NCBI RefSeq assembly: GCF_903645355.1
Contig: NZ_CAHJXR010000007.1
Span: 62,001 to 126,000 of the forward strand
Source of the DNA: Schaalia sp. Marseille-Q2122
GTDB lineage: Bacteria; Actinomycetota; Actinomycetes; Actinomycetales; Actinomycetaceae
Direction of reading: 5' to 3'
DNA: 64,000 bases
Shown here: positions 56,113 through 63,521 of the stretch, in pieces
How positions within the stretch are numbered: position 1 is the first letter of the stretch
How the letters are laid out: every line of letters begins with the position of its first letter
The notes under the pieces: model-generated
Databases searched by the model: none
Told to the model about the DNA's origin: nothing
What the model saw: the letters and a program-made list of their open reading frames with translations, nothing else
Made by a program: the position numbers and the translations under genes

Positions 56113-56234
56113 CTCGTCCCCGCACATGTGGGGGTTACCCGAACCAGCGCATCTACGGCAAGCGCCTGGGCCTCTCGTCCCCGCACATGTGGGGGTTACC
56201 CGAACCAGCGCATCTACGGCAAGCGCCTGGGCCT
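56113..56234 (+). repeat. Adjacent duplicated spacer with shared variant repeat
   Basis: Spacers 56142-56173 and 56203-56234 are identical (AACCAGCGC...CTGGGCCT), and both preceding repeats carry the same CATGTGGGGG change, so the whole unit was duplicated after the repeat mutated. Confidence 0.95.
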
Positions 56235-56601
56235 CTCGTCCCCGCACATGCGGGGGTTACCCGCGCAGGATGGGGGGGGCACGGCCCGACGCTGGCCTCG
56301 TCCCCGCACATGCGGGGGTTACCCGTGGAGGCTCGCCCAAGGCCCATCCATGAAAGCCTCGTCCCCGCACATGCGGGGGTTACCCGCAACGAAGAAAAGA
56401 AAGCCTATGGGCCCCCAGCTCGTCCCCGCACATGCGGGGGTTACCCGGCGATAAGGTCCCGAACTTCCTGCACACCCCCCTCGTCCCCGCACATGCGGGG
56501 GTTACTTCCCGTTCCTGCATCATGTTCCGAGGTAAGCCCCCTCGTCCCCGCACATGCGGGGGTTACCCGATGGCGGTGAGCTTGCTCAGCCCCGAGGGGG
56601 C

Positions 56602-56811
56602 CTCGTCCCCGCATACGCGGGGTTACCTTTTCCCGCTCAGCATTGTTGGCACGGATCGCCGCCCCGTCCCCGCATACGCGGGGTTACCCGGTCTCTTGCC
56701 GCGCCTGATGGGGATGCCCACTCCTCGTTCCCGTATACGCGGGGTTACCCGAGGGGGCGCCTATGTGGCACGCAGGCTCGAACTCTTCCTCGCATGCGCG
56801 CAGCTACCTGA
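56602..56811 (+). repeat. Decayed trailer-end repeats
   Basis: Repeats at 56602, 56663 and 56724 have the form CCCCGCATACGCGGGG-TTACCCG, one G shorter and with CATACG replacing CACATG; the change is shared by all three. At 56783 a still more decayed relic (CTCTTCCTCGCATGCGCG) marks the array end. These are the oldest units. Confidence 0.85.
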
Positions 56812-57191
56812 GGGATAAGCCGATACTGCTACCGGTCGAATGTAGCCCATCCCTTAGGTCTGGAAGGAGGATCTCTTTGGATCCTCAGGCTGAGAGTCGG
56901 CGCCAGCGTGGTGAGGGGTAGCGATTCGTGCGATTGTGCTCGGGTGGCGTGTGTGAAGCGGTGGGCGGAGTGCAGCTGAGCTGAGGATCGGGCTCCTCGT
57001 AGTAGACACTTACACGGAGTGCGCCTGCGCCCACGCTGATCCGATGAACCCTGTTCAGCCGGAGAATGATGGTCCGGAGCCTTTATCTGGCGTAGTTCAG
57101 AGTATTACGAAGGTCAACTATCTCAGTGATGCTTCAGCATCGCTAGAGATGAAGGGCGTGGAATTCTAAGGGGAACGCAGGGAGGTACCTT
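56812..57191. other. Region beyond the array, containing a gene remnant
   Basis: 380 bp between the array trailer and the next gene. Apart from the remnant at 57026-57169 I see no coding sequence, RNA or transposon end. Confidence 0.5.
57026..57169 (+). pseudogene. Remnant of a paralogue of the 35102-36757 lipoprotein
   Basis: Reading from TGC 57026: CAHADPMNPVQPEN, then GPEPLSGVVQSITKVNYLSD, ASASLE and MKGVEF before TAA. The intact lipoprotein has CVHADPMNPIQPEN, then CPEPESGVVQSITEVNYLTD, ASATVE and, ~90 residues later, LKGVDFWR. So the fragment matches the C-terminal domain with an internal deletion that joins its two ends, and no start or N-terminal part survives. It is a dead paralogue rather than a fresh copy, since ~20% of bases differ. 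Confidence 0.85.
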
Positions 57192-57518
57192 TTAGAGGCC
57201 GTCGGTGTTCGGCTTCCAGACGGCGCAGAAGTTCTCAACCGGAGGGGTGATTGAAAGGTATTCGATGTAATCGGCTCGAGCGTTTTCAAGATCCCATTCC
57301 TCGTCATCACGGTTTGAGTAGTCATCAAGCTGACTGGCGATCACTCGCATGAAGTCTTCTTTGAGGTCGAGGGGAAGGGCGATTCGACGCTGGGTGAGGA
57401 GGCTCAACATATAGGTCCATACCCCCAGCCAGGTGTCAAGGCCGGAGAGTTGAAGTGGAGCTACTGCCCCATCCGTGAACTCAACGATGTCGTCAATGAT
57501 CTGTTCTTCGGATCGCAT
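57192..57518 (-). CDS. Small acidic protein, unknown function
   Basis: 108 residues, no signal or membrane helix, acidic (DDIVEFTD, DDYSNRDDEEWDLENARADYIEY). Mostly helical by look, with a Trp-rich centre (LDTWLGVWTYMLSLL). Small, acidic, helical and standing alone is how many immunity proteins look, but no toxin gene adjoins it and I recognise no family. The Shine-Dalgarno before ATG 57518 is weak. Confidence 0.6.
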   Translation of the reverse strand: MRSEEQIIDDIVEFTDGAVAPLQLSGLDTWLGVWTYMLSLLTQRRIALPLDLKEDFMRVIASQLDDYSNRDDEEWDLENARADYIEYLSITPPVENFCAVWKPNTDGL

Positions 57519-57641
57519 AGTTCATTCTATTTGGACCCTCTAAAATTCTGAGGCTGGAACGTAACCTACTCAGCGAGCATGTGTCTGTAATCACAAGTAG
57601 AGTCGGTCAGTAGGACCGAATTGCGCGTGAGGAGGTCATTC

Positions 57642-58268
57642 ATGCTACGGAACATTGTGGTTGTCCTGTCATCTGCAGTGGTGGCTCTCCTGCTTGTGGC
57701 TGCAGGTTGGGCGGCTGGGCGTTTCTTTGCCGAAGAGGAAGACCGGGCCTGTCTTTTCCACGATACTCCGCACAATATGATCGAACTCGGCCTCGACCTG
57801 GATCAGAGCGTCCCATCGTCTGAGCTGGGCCGTCTATTGGCCGCCGATATCCGGGAGCGCTGTCCGACGTCAGTGTGCGCCGGAACGGCGTTGTCGCCCC
57901 GCGAGGAGAAGCTTGTTGTGTACGTGAAGGGTGGTTTGGATGCGCTGCCGGAAGACTTCGGGCCGCGCGCCAAAGAGCTTGGCAGTGAGATCCGCATCGT
58001 GCCGACGCGTTTTTCCTCCGACGAGATTCAAGCATTCATCACGCAGATCGCCGAAACAAATGAGCGCAGGATCCTTTCCCTTACGCCAGATGTCCGCGCA
58101 AATGGCATTGTTGTGGGGCTGAGCGATTACGATCCGCTGAACACGGTGTTGATCCATCCGATGGACCTTATCTCCGTTGAAGCGCGGGCGGCTGTGGAGC
58201 AGGTGATGGCTGCAGGCGTGCCTGTGGAGTTCCTTCCAGCTGATAAGGATCACCTGCCGAAGTGGTGA
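57642..58268 (+). CDS. Membrane-anchored protein, unknown function
   Basis: 208 residues from ATG 57642, with GAGGAGG eight bases upstream (the frame opens earlier without one). One N-terminal membrane helix (IVVVLSSAVVALLLVAAGWAAG), then an extracytoplasmic part with three cysteines (ACLFHD, RCPTSVCAGT). Alternating alpha/beta pattern (IRIVPTRFSSDEIQAFITQI..., NGIVVGLSDYDPLNTVLIHP...) resembles small secreted globular domains. No family recognised. Confidence 0.65.
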   Translation: MLRNIVVVLSSAVVALLLVAAGWAAGRFFAEEEDRACLFHDTPHNMIELGLDLDQSVPSSELGRLLAADIRERCPTSVCAGTALSPREEKLVVYVKGGLDALPEDFGPRAKELGSEIRIVPTRFSSDEIQAFITQIAETNERRILSLTPDVRANGIVVGLSDYDPLNTVLIHPMDLISVEARAAVEQVMAAGVPVEFLPADKDHLPKW

Positions 58269-58348
58269 TTTTTCCCTGCCGATTGACGAGGACGCCGCGC
58301 GTTGGGTACGTCGGTCGGCCAGGTATGGTCCGTCGGCGCTGACGGTTC

Positions 58349-58705
58349 CTACCGCCTCTCCCTGGCCCATTCGCGGCACAGGTACTGGTAGGCGCCGACG
58401 AAGTCTTCACCGTGGTCGGATCGTCTGATTGCTTCGAGGGCGCGCTGGGCCATCTGTGCCTGTTCTTCCTCGGTGGGGAGGGGGTTGTTGGGGCCGATGG
58501 CTTCGCGTGCGAGTTGGGCGAGGTCGTGCTTGAGGGCGGTCCTTACGCGGCTTTGCACGAGGAGTGCTCCTAGAAGAGCCAGTGTGCCGAGGACGACGAG
58601 GAAAACCTGGCCGGTAATGATGCCGAGCACCAGGCCGGAGCCGCCAAATACGGCAAGAAAGAGGATGACCATGCCGAGAGCACGCTTATTGCCTGACGAC
58701 CCCAT
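58349..58705 (-). CDS. Small membrane protein, unknown function
   Basis: 118 residues from ATG 58705 (GAAGGGAAAG upstream). Two adjacent membrane helices (MVILFLAVFGGSGLVLGII and VFLVVLGTLALLGALLV) followed by a soluble charged helical C-terminus (AREAIGPNNPLPTEEEQAQMAQRALEAIRRSD). Lies 48 bp before the 3' end of the FRG gene on the same strand, so they may be co-transcribed. No family recognised. Confidence 0.65.
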   Translation of the reverse strand: MGSSGNKRALGMVILFLAVFGGSGLVLGIITGQVFLVVLGTLALLGALLVQSRVRTALKHDLAQLAREAIGPNNPLPTEEEQAQMAQRALEAIRRSDHGEDFVGAYQYLCREWARERR

Positions 58706-58752
58706 GGTGTTGCTTTCCCTTCGACGTTGAAGCATTACCAGCCATCATAGGC

Positions 58753-59808
58753 TCAGGGGGTGCGGGCCACATGTTGAAGCAGGCGCCGCACCTCGTCTAG
58801 TGGCGGGTAGATTGCGTCGGGTGTCAGCCCATTTTTTGCGAGCAGTGCGCGAAGTGTCCCCTTCCAGGCGGCGGGAATCCTCACGGTGAAGCCTCGGGAT
58901 GACCATCGAGTCTCATACTTCGCTTTCTTTGAACGTGCGAGAGTTTCAGCCTCAACGAAGTCGGCGACTGTCGCTGCCAGATCCTGCCGGTGACGGGGGA
59001 CGGCGAACTTGACAGCCAGGGTGGAGACCTGGCGCATCTCCTCTTGGGTGAGCGTGGCGCCGCCCTCGCCAGACCGCCGGTATTGACGGTGTCCATGGGC
59101 GTTGGTGACCAGTCCTCCCGCGAGGAAGAAGCCTCGCTGGGCGACCATTCGGGCGTCTGAGAAGGGCAGGAGAATGGGGACGACTTCGGTGTCCCACTGC
59201 TCGAATTTGCCTTGCTGCCACGCTAAACCATCGTCGTCTGCCCTTGGGAATCTCAACCATTTACCGTGTTGGGCGGTGACGACGAAGAGGCGCCCGTCTG
59301 TCGCGTCGTCGGTTTCGATGGCGAAATAGAGGGCGACGCGCCAATCTGAACTGACATCAATGAGTCGCGTCGGAGCCCCATGATGCTGCAGCACTGTTAA
59401 TCGTTCTAGGGCCGTTAAACCGCGGATGATGCCGTGTTCGTGTGCTGCGTCAAGAACGCGATTTTCTGCAGCGTTCAGGAGTTTTTCAATTTCTCGATGC
59501 TGCATTCCGGGCTGTAATAAGGGGGTAATTGTTCGGTACAGAGACGAATTCAATCCGAAAGTGGCGTTGGCCTGACCTCGGAAGAAAAAGGTCACTTCGG
59601 GTTGGCGCAAAAAGCGCGGCTGTCCGCGTTTGAATTCCGCGAGGTTGCCCGTGGAGGTGTGATTGTAGTGGGGCGCAGCATCGAGCCCGTCGGCCAGTGC
59701 GGCGTAGAAGGATGCCGCATCGGTTGCGGGGATGCGGACTTCGCGCTCGGAAAAGAACTCGTCAGCGAAGGAAGGTTTGACGAGGGCGTCGCCGGATGGT
59801 TGCGTCAT
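58753..59808 (-). CDS. FRG domain-containing protein
   Basis: 351 residues. Contains the FRG signature that names the family, FFFRGQANATFGLNSSLYR (around residue 75), then LQHHGAPTRLIDVSSDWRVALYFAIE and ATDGRLFVV. The domain is widespread in bacteria, archaea and phages, often near defence genes; its biochemical function is not settled, though ADP-ribosyltransferase relationships have been suggested. No membrane helix or signal. It lies 2 kb from the end of the CRISPR array with no other defence gene in between. Start ATG 59808 with only a weak Shine-Dalgarno. Confidence 0.85.
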   Translation of the reverse strand: MTQPSGDALVKPSFADEFFSEREVRIPATDAASFYAALADGLDAAPHYNHTSTGNLAEFKRGQPRFLRQPEVTFFFRGQANATFGLNSSLYRTITPLLQPGMQHREIEKLLNAAENRVLDAAHEHGIIRGLTALERLTVLQHHGAPTRLIDVSSDWRVALYFAIETDDATDGRLFVVTAQHGKWLRFPRADDDGLAWQQGKFEQWDTEVVPILLPFSDARMVAQRGFFLAGGLVTNAHGHRQYRRSGEGGATLTQEEMRQVSTLAVKFAVPRHRQDLAATVADFVEAETLARSKKAKYETRWSSRGFTVRIPAAWKGTLRALLAKNGLTPDAIYPPLDEVRRLLQHVARTP

Positions 59809-59881
59809 GTCCCTACAGTACCGACACGACCCCGCTTTTGATTAAGGTACGGTACAGGACCGGTGTGCAGGCGTGCTCCGG

Positions 59882-59928
59882 AAGCGCGCAGCTGTGAAGA
59901 ATACGACGCGCGCAGCTGTGAAGAATAC
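59882..59928. repeat. Tandem 21-bp repeat
   Basis: GCGCGCAGCTGTGAAGAATAC (split here as GCGCGCAGCT + GTGAAGAATAC) occurs twice head to tail between the FRG gene and the next gene. Possibly regulatory, or a replication slip. Confidence 0.6.
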
Positions 59929-59992
59929 AGGGAAAGCGGCTGAGACGAAGGCAGGGACAGTAGATGGGTAAGAGGGCGCAGGGGAAAGAGGG

Positions 59993-60616
59993 ATGCTGGT
60001 GAAGAATTTCCTCATCGGAAATATTGCGAGGCTCCTGGGGAAAACAAGTTACACGCCCCGCACAGAGCGTGACCTTGAAGGCGTCACCAAGCAGCGTCAT
60101 TCAGCGATCATCAAGTATCTTGGCTTTTTCGTGATGGCGACTGCTCTCTTCATTGCGGGGGTCTCTCACCTTATCTATTTGGAGGATGCCAATATTCCGG
60201 GCTATATTGCCCGCGGTGTTCTGGTCCTGATCGCCTTGGGCGCGGGCGCGCAGATCCTGGCGCGTTTCTACTGGGGTTTCCTCATTGATGGAGAAGACTG
60301 CATTACCGTCCGAACACTCCTTCAACCTGTCACGATCCGGCACGAGGACATTATGGATGTGAAGCTCAACTTCGATCACGGCGCGCGCATCTTGCACATC
60401 ACCTCCAGCCCCTATGGTTTCCTGCTCAGTGGGTTTTTCCCTATTCCGCAAGAGCCGGACACTGGGCGGGACTGGCAGGAGATTAAAGTCGACTTGAAGA
60501 ACTACCGGGCACCGCACTTGCTCAACTTCGTGCTCGCCAAAGCCGATGCCGAACTCCCCCTGGAGGAGGCCGAGCCTCTCTTTGCCGCGCTCTTACCTGA
60601 ACTGGGGTACAAGTAA
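59993..60616 (+). CDS. Membrane protein with C-terminal PH-like domain, unknown function
   Basis: 207 residues. Two membrane helices (YLGFFVMATALFIAGVSHL and GVLVLIALGAGAQILARFY) with a cytoplasmic C-terminal half of beta strands (CITVRTLLQPVTIRHEDIMDVKL, ARILHITSSPYGFLL) that has the look of bacterial PH-like (bPH) domains. Ends with an acidic helix. ATG 59993 is preceded by GGGGAAAGAGG. No family recognised with confidence; the gene stands alone. Confidence 0.6.
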   Translation: MLVKNFLIGNIARLLGKTSYTPRTERDLEGVTKQRHSAIIKYLGFFVMATALFIAGVSHLIYLEDANIPGYIARGVLVLIALGAGAQILARFYWGFLIDGEDCITVRTLLQPVTIRHEDIMDVKLNFDHGARILHITSSPYGFLLSGFFPIPQEPDTGRDWQEIKVDLKNYRAPHLLNFVLAKADAELPLEEAEPLFAALLPELGYK

Positions 60617-60647
60617 AACCCGCGGTGGGTGTGCAGAGCAGAAAACA

Positions 60648-60687
60648 CTGGTGGGGTGGAGAACCTACAGGTTCTCCACCCCACCAG
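60648..60687 (-). terminator. Terminator for the phosphosugar mutase gene
   Basis: CTGGTGGGGTGGAGAACC forms an 18-bp perfect stem with a four-base TACA loop. On the minus strand it is followed by TGTTTTCT, so it ends the transcript from 62436; it may also stop the convergent gene. Confidence 0.88.
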
Positions 60688-60744
60688 CACGGATGCTTCG
60701 CAGAGGTCAATGCCTACGGCCGGAGATAGTTCAAGTATCGTGCC

Positions 60745-62436
60745 TCAGATCCCCAGCGCAGCCTTGACGTCAGCCTTGACCGCATCCAGGCGCTCAGCAG
60801 CGGTGGCGCGGGCGGCAGCCACATTGCCGTCGACAACGGGCACGATGACCTCGCAGTAGCACTTGAGCTTCGGCTCGGTGCCCGAGGGGCGGGCAATCAC
60901 GCGGTCGCCAGCTTCGGTCACAAACATCATGCCGTCGGTGGGAGGCAGGTCTGCGGAGCCTTCTGCCAGGTCAACGACGGTCACCACGGGTGAGCCCGCC
61001 ATTGAGGTGATACCGTTGGCGCGCAGGTTCGCCATGCCTTGAGCAATGAGGGAGAGGTCCTCAACGCGGATGGTGACGGGCGAGGTGGCGTGCAGGCCGT
61101 GAGCGAGGGCCAGGTCATCTAGGGCATCGAGCAGGGAACGGCCAGCAGCCTTCTGTTGAGAAGCCAGGTAGGCCAGGCGCAGGCAGGCAGAGATGCCGTC
61201 CTTGTCCTTCACGCCCTGCGGGTCCACGCAGTAGCCCAGGGCTTCCTCGTAGCCAAAGACCAGGCCTTCGACGCGGGAGATCCACTTGAAACCGGTCAGG
61301 GTATTGCGGTGGGTGAGGCCGTGAGCGGCGGCAATGCGGGCCAGCAGGCGGGAGGACACGATGGAGTTGGCTAGGACAGCGCCCTCCACACCAGCCTCGA
61401 CAGCGAGGGCGGCGGCCTGCTCACCCAGGAGGGCGCCCACCTCGTCGCCGGTGAGCTGACGCCAGCCGCCCTCGACGGAAGCGTCAGGTACGGCGGCGGA
61501 GCAGCGGTCGGCGTCGGGGTCATTGGCAAGGATAATATCGGCATCCACCGAGCGCGCCAGTGCCATCGACAGGTCGAGGGCGCCGGCCTCTTCAGGGTTG
61601 GGGAAGGCGACGGTGGGGAAGTCAGGATCGGGGGAGTGCTGCTCAGCCACGAGGTGAACGTCGGTGAAACCAGCGCGGCGCAACACCTCGGCCATCGTGT
61701 CGCCGCCTACGCCGTGCATGGAGGTCAGCACGATGCGCAGGTCCTTCTCGCCGCCGGGCACGAGGGGCACCACGCGAGAGTAGTAGTCCTCCACCAGGTC
61801 AGCGCCCAGAAGCTCCCAGCCCGACTCGGCGCGCGGTACGGAAGCCACAGACTCCACAGCCTGAATGGCAGCGAAAATCTCAGCGTCGAAAGGCGGAACA
61901 ATCTGCGCTCCACGGCCAGCGTCGGTCACCACGCGGCCACCCAGGTACACCTTGTAGCCATTGTCCTCGGGCGGATTGTGGGAGGCGGTCACCATGACGG
62001 CCGCATCGGCATTGAGGTGGTTTAGCGCGAAAGCGGTGATCGGGGTGGGCAGGGCGTCGGGAATCACCAAAGCGCGCCCGCCAGCGGCCACAGCCACAGC
62101 AGCCGTGTCGAGGGCGAATTGCTCCGAACCGTAGCGGGCGTCATGGCCAATGACCACGCTAAAGCCCTCGCCCACGCGCTCACGCAGGACCGCCATCAGA
62201 CCGGCGGCGGCCTTAATGACCACGGCGCGGTTCATGCGGTTGGGGCCACCGCCCAGGTGACCGCGCAGGCCAGCGGTGCCAAACTCCAGCACGCCCGAGA
62301 ATCGATCGGCCAGGTCAGCCTCGGCGGCGGCGTCGCCCGCCAGGGCGGCATCCAGCAGAGCCTGAACCTCAGCAGCGGTGGTGGCGTCGGGATCGTCGGC
62401 GATCCAGGCCTTCACAACGTCAACATCAAAAGACAC
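60745..62436 (-). CDS. Phosphosugar mutase (phosphomannomutase/phosphoglucomutase family)
   Basis: 563 residues from GTG 62436 (AAAGGAG upstream). Four-domain alpha-D-phosphohexomutase: FGTAGLRGHLGGG, catalytic phosphoserine loop MVTASHNPPEDNGYK, metal loop NDPDADRCSAAV, sugar loop GYEEALGYCVDP and C-terminal phosphate-binding RPSGTEPKLKCYCE. The ~560-residue actinobacterial/Firmicutes group includes enzymes able to use ribose- and deoxyribose-1-phosphate. It ends 30 bp after purine nucleoside phosphorylase, so conversion of (deoxy)ribose-1-P to the 5-phosphate for deoC and the pentose phosphate pathway is the likely duty, beside hexose mutase activity. Confidence 0.9.
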   Translation of the reverse strand: MSFDVDVVKAWIADDPDATTAAEVQALLDAALAGDAAAEADLADRFSGVLEFGTAGLRGHLGGGPNRMNRAVVIKAAAGLMAVLRERVGEGFSVVIGHDARYGSEQFALDTAAVAVAAGGRALVIPDALPTPITAFALNHLNADAAVMVTASHNPPEDNGYKVYLGGRVVTDAGRGAQIVPPFDAEIFAAIQAVESVASVPRAESGWELLGADLVEDYYSRVVPLVPGGEKDLRIVLTSMHGVGGDTMAEVLRRAGFTDVHLVAEQHSPDPDFPTVAFPNPEEAGALDLSMALARSVDADIILANDPDADRCSAAVPDASVEGGWRQLTGDEVGALLGEQAAALAVEAGVEGAVLANSIVSSRLLARIAAAHGLTHRNTLTGFKWISRVEGLVFGYEEALGYCVDPQGVKDKDGISACLRLAYLASQQKAAGRSLLDALDDLALAHGLHATSPVTIRVEDLSLIAQGMANLRANGITSMAGSPVVTVVDLAEGSADLPPTDGMMFVTEAGDRVIARPSGTEPKLKCYCEVIVPVVDGNVAAARATAAERLDAVKADVKAALGI

Positions 62437-62465
62437 AAGTGCTCCTTTAAACGGGTTGAGAATAA

Positions 62466-63296
62466 TCAGCGGATACGTGCGGCAATGTCGGCCAGCAGGC
62501 GGGCAATACGCGGGGCTGCGGCCTGCCCGGCCTCAATGACTTCCTCATGCGACAAAGCCACCGGAGAAATGCCAGCGGCCAGGTTCGTCATCAGCGACAG
62601 CCCCAGGATCTCCATGCCCACCTGGCGTGCAGCAATAGCCTCAAGGGTGGTGGACATGCCCACCAGGTCGCCGCCCAGGATACCCGCCATCTTCACCTCG
62701 GCGGGGGTTTCGTAGTGGGGGCCGGGGAATTGCACGTACACGCCTTCGGGTAGCGTGGGGTCGACCTCGTGGGCGAGGTCGCGCAGGCGCTGGGAGTATA
62801 GGTCGGTGAGGTCGACGAAGGTCGCGCCCTCCAAGGGGGAGGCGCCGGTGAGGTTAATGTGGTCGCGGATGAGGACCACCTGGCCGGGCGCCCAGTCGGG
62901 GTTCAGACCGCCGCAGCCGTTGGTCAAGATGACATGCGAGGCGCCCGCAGCGGCAGCTGTGCGCATCCCGTGGGCGACCGCCCGCACGCCCTTACCCTCG
63001 TAGTAGTGGGTGCGTGAGCCCAGGACGAGGGCGTGACGGTCGGTGCCGTCAATGCGGATCGAGCGCATGACCGGCACGTGCCCGGCAACGGCGGGGGCGT
63101 GGAATCCGGGCACTTCGGAGGCGGGGATCTCAGAGACGGTCTCGCCGAGGAGTTCAGCTGCGCCTCCCCAGCCTGAGCCGAGGACGAGGGCAAGGTCGTG
63201 GGTGTCGATGCCGGAACGCGTTGCGATGACGTCGGCGGCTTCGCGCGCGAGTTCGAAGGGGTCGCGGGCGCTGTGGCAATGAGAGTCAGTAGTCAT
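62466..63296 (-). CDS. Purine-nucleoside phosphorylase (trimeric class)
   Basis: 276 residues. Splits (deoxy)guanosine/inosine with phosphate to base and (deoxy)ribose-1-phosphate. Class II/trimeric signatures: ALVLGSGWGGAAELL, FHAPAVAGHVP, LGSRTHYYEGKG, VILTNGCGGLNPDWAPGQVVLIRDHINLTG, and VQFPGPHYETPAEVKM with GMSTTLEAIAARQVGMEILGLSLMTNLAAG. Asn and Glu of the active site are in place. Transcribed with the phosphosugar mutase downstream. Completes purine salvage beside the pyrimidine salvage genes at 30939-34235. Confidence 0.95.
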   Translation of the reverse strand: MTTDSHCHSARDPFELAREAADVIATRSGIDTHDLALVLGSGWGGAAELLGETVSEIPASEVPGFHAPAVAGHVPVMRSIRIDGTDRHALVLGSRTHYYEGKGVRAVAHGMRTAAAAGASHVILTNGCGGLNPDWAPGQVVLIRDHINLTGASPLEGATFVDLTDLYSQRLRDLAHEVDPTLPEGVYVQFPGPHYETPAEVKMAGILGGDLVGMSTTLEAIAARQVGMEILGLSLMTNLAAGISPVALSHEEVIEAGQAAAPRIARLLADIAARIR

Positions 63297-63521
63297 TCCT
63301 TAACGCTAACGCAGATCAGTCGCCAATGAGAACACGGTGGGAGCCTTCCCCGCTGCCATGTCCTTGAGCGAATGGGAGTGCAGGACGAGGGCGCCCCCGG
63401 GCGAGGTGCGGCAGTGCAGGAGACGTGAACACCCCTGCGCGCTACCGCTGAGCCCACTTAGGGTAGAGGCAGCATTGTTTTCTTCACCGCATTCTTCTCG
63501 TTGACTCTTGTAGGAGGCACC

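Larger units (their letters stand above)
46052..56751 (+). CRISPR. Type I-E CRISPR array, 176 repeats / 175 spacers
   Basis: Repeat of 29 nt: starts CTCGTCCCC, central palindrome CCCCGCACATGCGGGG, ends GGTTACCCG. Spacers are 32 nt, so the unit is 61 nt. Stepping the unit from 46052 keeps phase to 56541 (173rd repeat); indel spacers occur at 49802 (33), 50169 (34), 51147 (31), 53770 (27), 53947 (29) and 55103 (33). Three decayed repeats follow at 56602, 56663 and 56724. Base-changed repeats are more frequent in the distal half (e.g. 50508, 53619, 53976, 54891, 55686, 56113). The palindrome is the Cas6e hairpin. The long SSPHMRGLP/LVPAHAGVT/RPRTCGGYP frames here are translations of repeats, not genes. 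Confidence 0.99.

Noticed and set aside
46100-56820. Dozens of long open frames in the array, with LVPAHAGVT, SSPHMRGLP and RPRTCGGYP repeats
   Set aside because: These are the 29-nt CRISPR repeat translated in three frames (61-nt period advances the frame), interrupted by spacers; none has a plausible start region.
36758-57191. Transposon or integrative element carrying the cas locus
   Set aside because: No integrase, transposase, att-like tRNA end or terminal inverted repeats are visible; only a decayed paralogue remnant lies on the far side.
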